From Conchocele bisecta (Eukaryota; Mollusca; Bivalvia; Lucinida; Thyasiridae), in contig CM055269.1 in assembly GCA_029237695.1 (NCBI GenBank), positions 29,360,956 through 29,424,955 of the forward strand: a stretch of DNA of 64,000 nucleotides, given 5' to 3'. The translations under genes and the position numbers were made by a program. A model generated the notes under the pieces. The model had not been told where the DNA came from. It did no database searches and saw only the letters and a program-made list of their open reading frames with translations. Position 1 is the stretch's first letter. Every line of letters begins with the position of its first letter. Below, one piece after another: positions 42,101 to 45,100 of the stretch.

Positions 42101-45100
42101 CAGTGACCTATATCTCACTACTGTCTGTTTCACGAAAGCTGCCCAAATTTTACGGCTATATAAACAATTCAAAAACAAGATTTCTTTTGATAATATTAAA
42201 TTAAAGGAAAAATTAAGAATGAGCCTTCTTTTTATTTCGTGAAATTTGGTCAAATATTGATTTTATTGTGAAAAAACAATTTCCCCATGTTAAATCCCCA
42301 TAGACATCTTCATGGGGATTTAACATGGGGAATTTTTTTTGAATTTTAGAAATACTGGACCGATTTTTAAAATTTAACTTGTTTTCTTAGTTAGATCATA
42401 TCCAAGCTGTCTAGTCAGGTTTCGGAAGTCAATTTCCAAAAGTTTTCGTTTTTTGCCTCCTCCCACACTTCCTTGCCACTTTTTCCCCCATGTTAAATTC
42501 CCATAGACAAATCAATTTTTCGTAATAAAATCAATATTTGACCGAATTTCACGAAATAAAAAGAAGGCTCATTCTTAAATTTTCCTTTAATTTAATATTA
42601 TCGACAATAATATTGTTTTTGAATTGTCTATATAGCCGTAAAATTTGGGCAGCTTTCGTGAAACAAACTATAATTACAGGCCTGCCAAACTGTACGACAC
42701 CTGATTGTTTGACAAAAAATTTTCATCACATCATTACGCGATTCACTAAAATCACGCCTACCCACGGTGACAATAAAAGTCACAGGTCGATAGTTTCAAT
42801 AATCCCCTAGCCAAACATTGCTTCTGGCTACTATAATTGTCAGTTCAAAACACGTGTTATTCTCGTGGCAAAGTTATTTATACAGTACAGCCAATCGCTG
42901 GTAAGTAAAGGCAGCCCTTAGTGGCATGATTGACAGGTTACTGTCGCGAAAGACGTCGGCAATAGATCTATCAGCGATTGATCATGAACCCGGCATAGTT
43001 AACTCCCTCCGAATACTCTCAACCAGACAAACACGCGTTTTAACGGGCACCAGATGCGAGTCGTTTCTGGGTCGGGGCTAGCAAAAATGATAAGCTGGGT
43101 CGCCCGGTGGCGAACAAATTTTGTAGTTGTCTACACACTTTTTTGCCAGCTTATGACACTTTGTGGGATACCATTTCCGAAATAAAAATAGCATCCAATC
43201 GTTAGCTACAATTGTGGGTATACCCACTCGAGGCGCCACCTGACGAACCGAGCCGTGGCCTACACAGCGGAAGGCCCATGATTGCAACTTTCTTTTTCGC
43301 CGAAAAGTGAGAAAGAATTAAATACGAAATTGATATATTCTAATAAAATCCTTTGATGCCGAAAACAAATACTGTTTATTACATTACTAACTATTTATTT
43401 CAACCAAATATGGCTAACTCTATTGTCAGAAAACATGAAAAAGTCTATAAATATCTTGGACAATTTCGGCGATTTCGTACCTATGTAGTTTCGTCCTTTT
43501 GCAACTTTTTGATAATTAGTTTGGTATTAACTAAATATACAGAATTTATGCACATCCAAGTTCCAAATTTGAATAATTTTCGCGACGCTTTACAAAAAAA
43601 AAAAAAGTCGGCAAATTGTTTTTTTTCTCCAGTGGAAACCCTGCAATAGGGTTCTTCATCTTGTCTCGATAAACATAGACACCGAATTTGGCTCGAGCTA
43701 TTGCATGGACAAGGATATAGAGTGCGAAAATAAACAAGAGCTCTGCTGAGCAAAATGCGCAGTTTGATAGTACATAAGGAGCTTGTAATAACCTTGGGGT
43801 TAGTGAGCAACATGGGCTTTCTGTAGAATGATGCGGGATGTTGTTACAAATGCATGTATGGAATATTAAAGCATAAACTGAGCGTTAATTTTTCCAAACA
43901 CGGAAATTTCTAAGTCAGTGACCTTGACCTTTGGGGTTAGCGGGCACCATGGGCTTTCTGTAGAATGATGGGCTTTCTATAGAATGATGCGGGATATTGT
44001 TACAAATGCATGTATGGAATATTAAAGCATAAACTGAATGTTATCTTTTCCAGACACAAACATTTCTCTAAGTCAGTGACTTTGACCTTTGGCGATAGCG
44101 GGCATCATGGGCTTTCTGTAGAATGATGCGGGATGTTGTTACAAATGCATGTATGGAATATTAAAGCATAAACTGAGCGTTAACTTTTCCAAACACGGAA
44201 ATTTCTAAGTCAGCGACCTTGACCTTTGGGGTTTGCGGGCACCATGGGCTTTCTGTAGAATGATGCGGGATGTTGTTACAAATGCATGTATGGAATATTA
44301 AAGCATAAACTGAGCGTTAACTTTTCCAAACACGGAAATTTCTAAGTCAGCGACCTTGACCTTTGGGGTTAGCGGGCACCATGGGCTTTCAGTAGAATGA
44401 TGTGGGATGTTGTTACAAATGCATGTATGGAATATTAAAGCATAAACTGAGCGTTAACTTTTCCAAACACGGAAATTTCTAAGTCAGCGACCTTGACCTT
44501 TGGGGTTAGCGGGCACCATGGGCTTTCAGTAGAATGATGCGGGATGTTGTTACAAATGCATGTATGGAATATTAAAGCATAAACTGAGCGTTAACTTTTC
44601 CAAACACGGAAATTTCTAAGTCAGCGACCTTGACCTTTGGGGTTAGCGGGCACCATGGGCTTTCAGTAGAATGATGCGGGATGTTGTTACAAATGCATGT
44701 ATGGAATATTAAAGCATTCCATTGAGGGAAACAGAAGTTAAAATGAATAAACCCGAGCGTTAAGTTTTAGAAACAGAGCTAAACGCAAAAACTTAACATT
44801 GAATGCATGTGAAAAGTAGGTCAATGAACCATGAAAACTAAGTCAAGGTCACATGGGCTCCCTCTGTGTGAGATGGTTACACCACAGTGTTGATGTATAC
44901 CAAGTATGGAGGTCGTAGCAGTTATAGTTTTCTGGAAACTGAGCTAAACACAAAAACTTAACGTGAAATGTTGACGCCGCCGACGGAAAAGCTATGCCTA
45001 AGTCCCGCTTCTGCTAAAGCAGGCGGGACAAAAATGGATGCCAAGGGGATAGAACATTTTTGAAAAGCAATAGGCTTCTTCGTCTTGCCGTGATAAACAT

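Noticed and set aside
41945..42810. Two frames on opposite strands with the same peptide (KRRLILxFSFNLIL)
   Set aside because: Caused by the inverted repeat within the hAT-like element; no start context, domain or splice support.
43078..43287. 69-codon minus-strand frame with several Cys and His
   Set aside because: Could be a decayed transposase piece, but no recognisable domain or catalytic triad.
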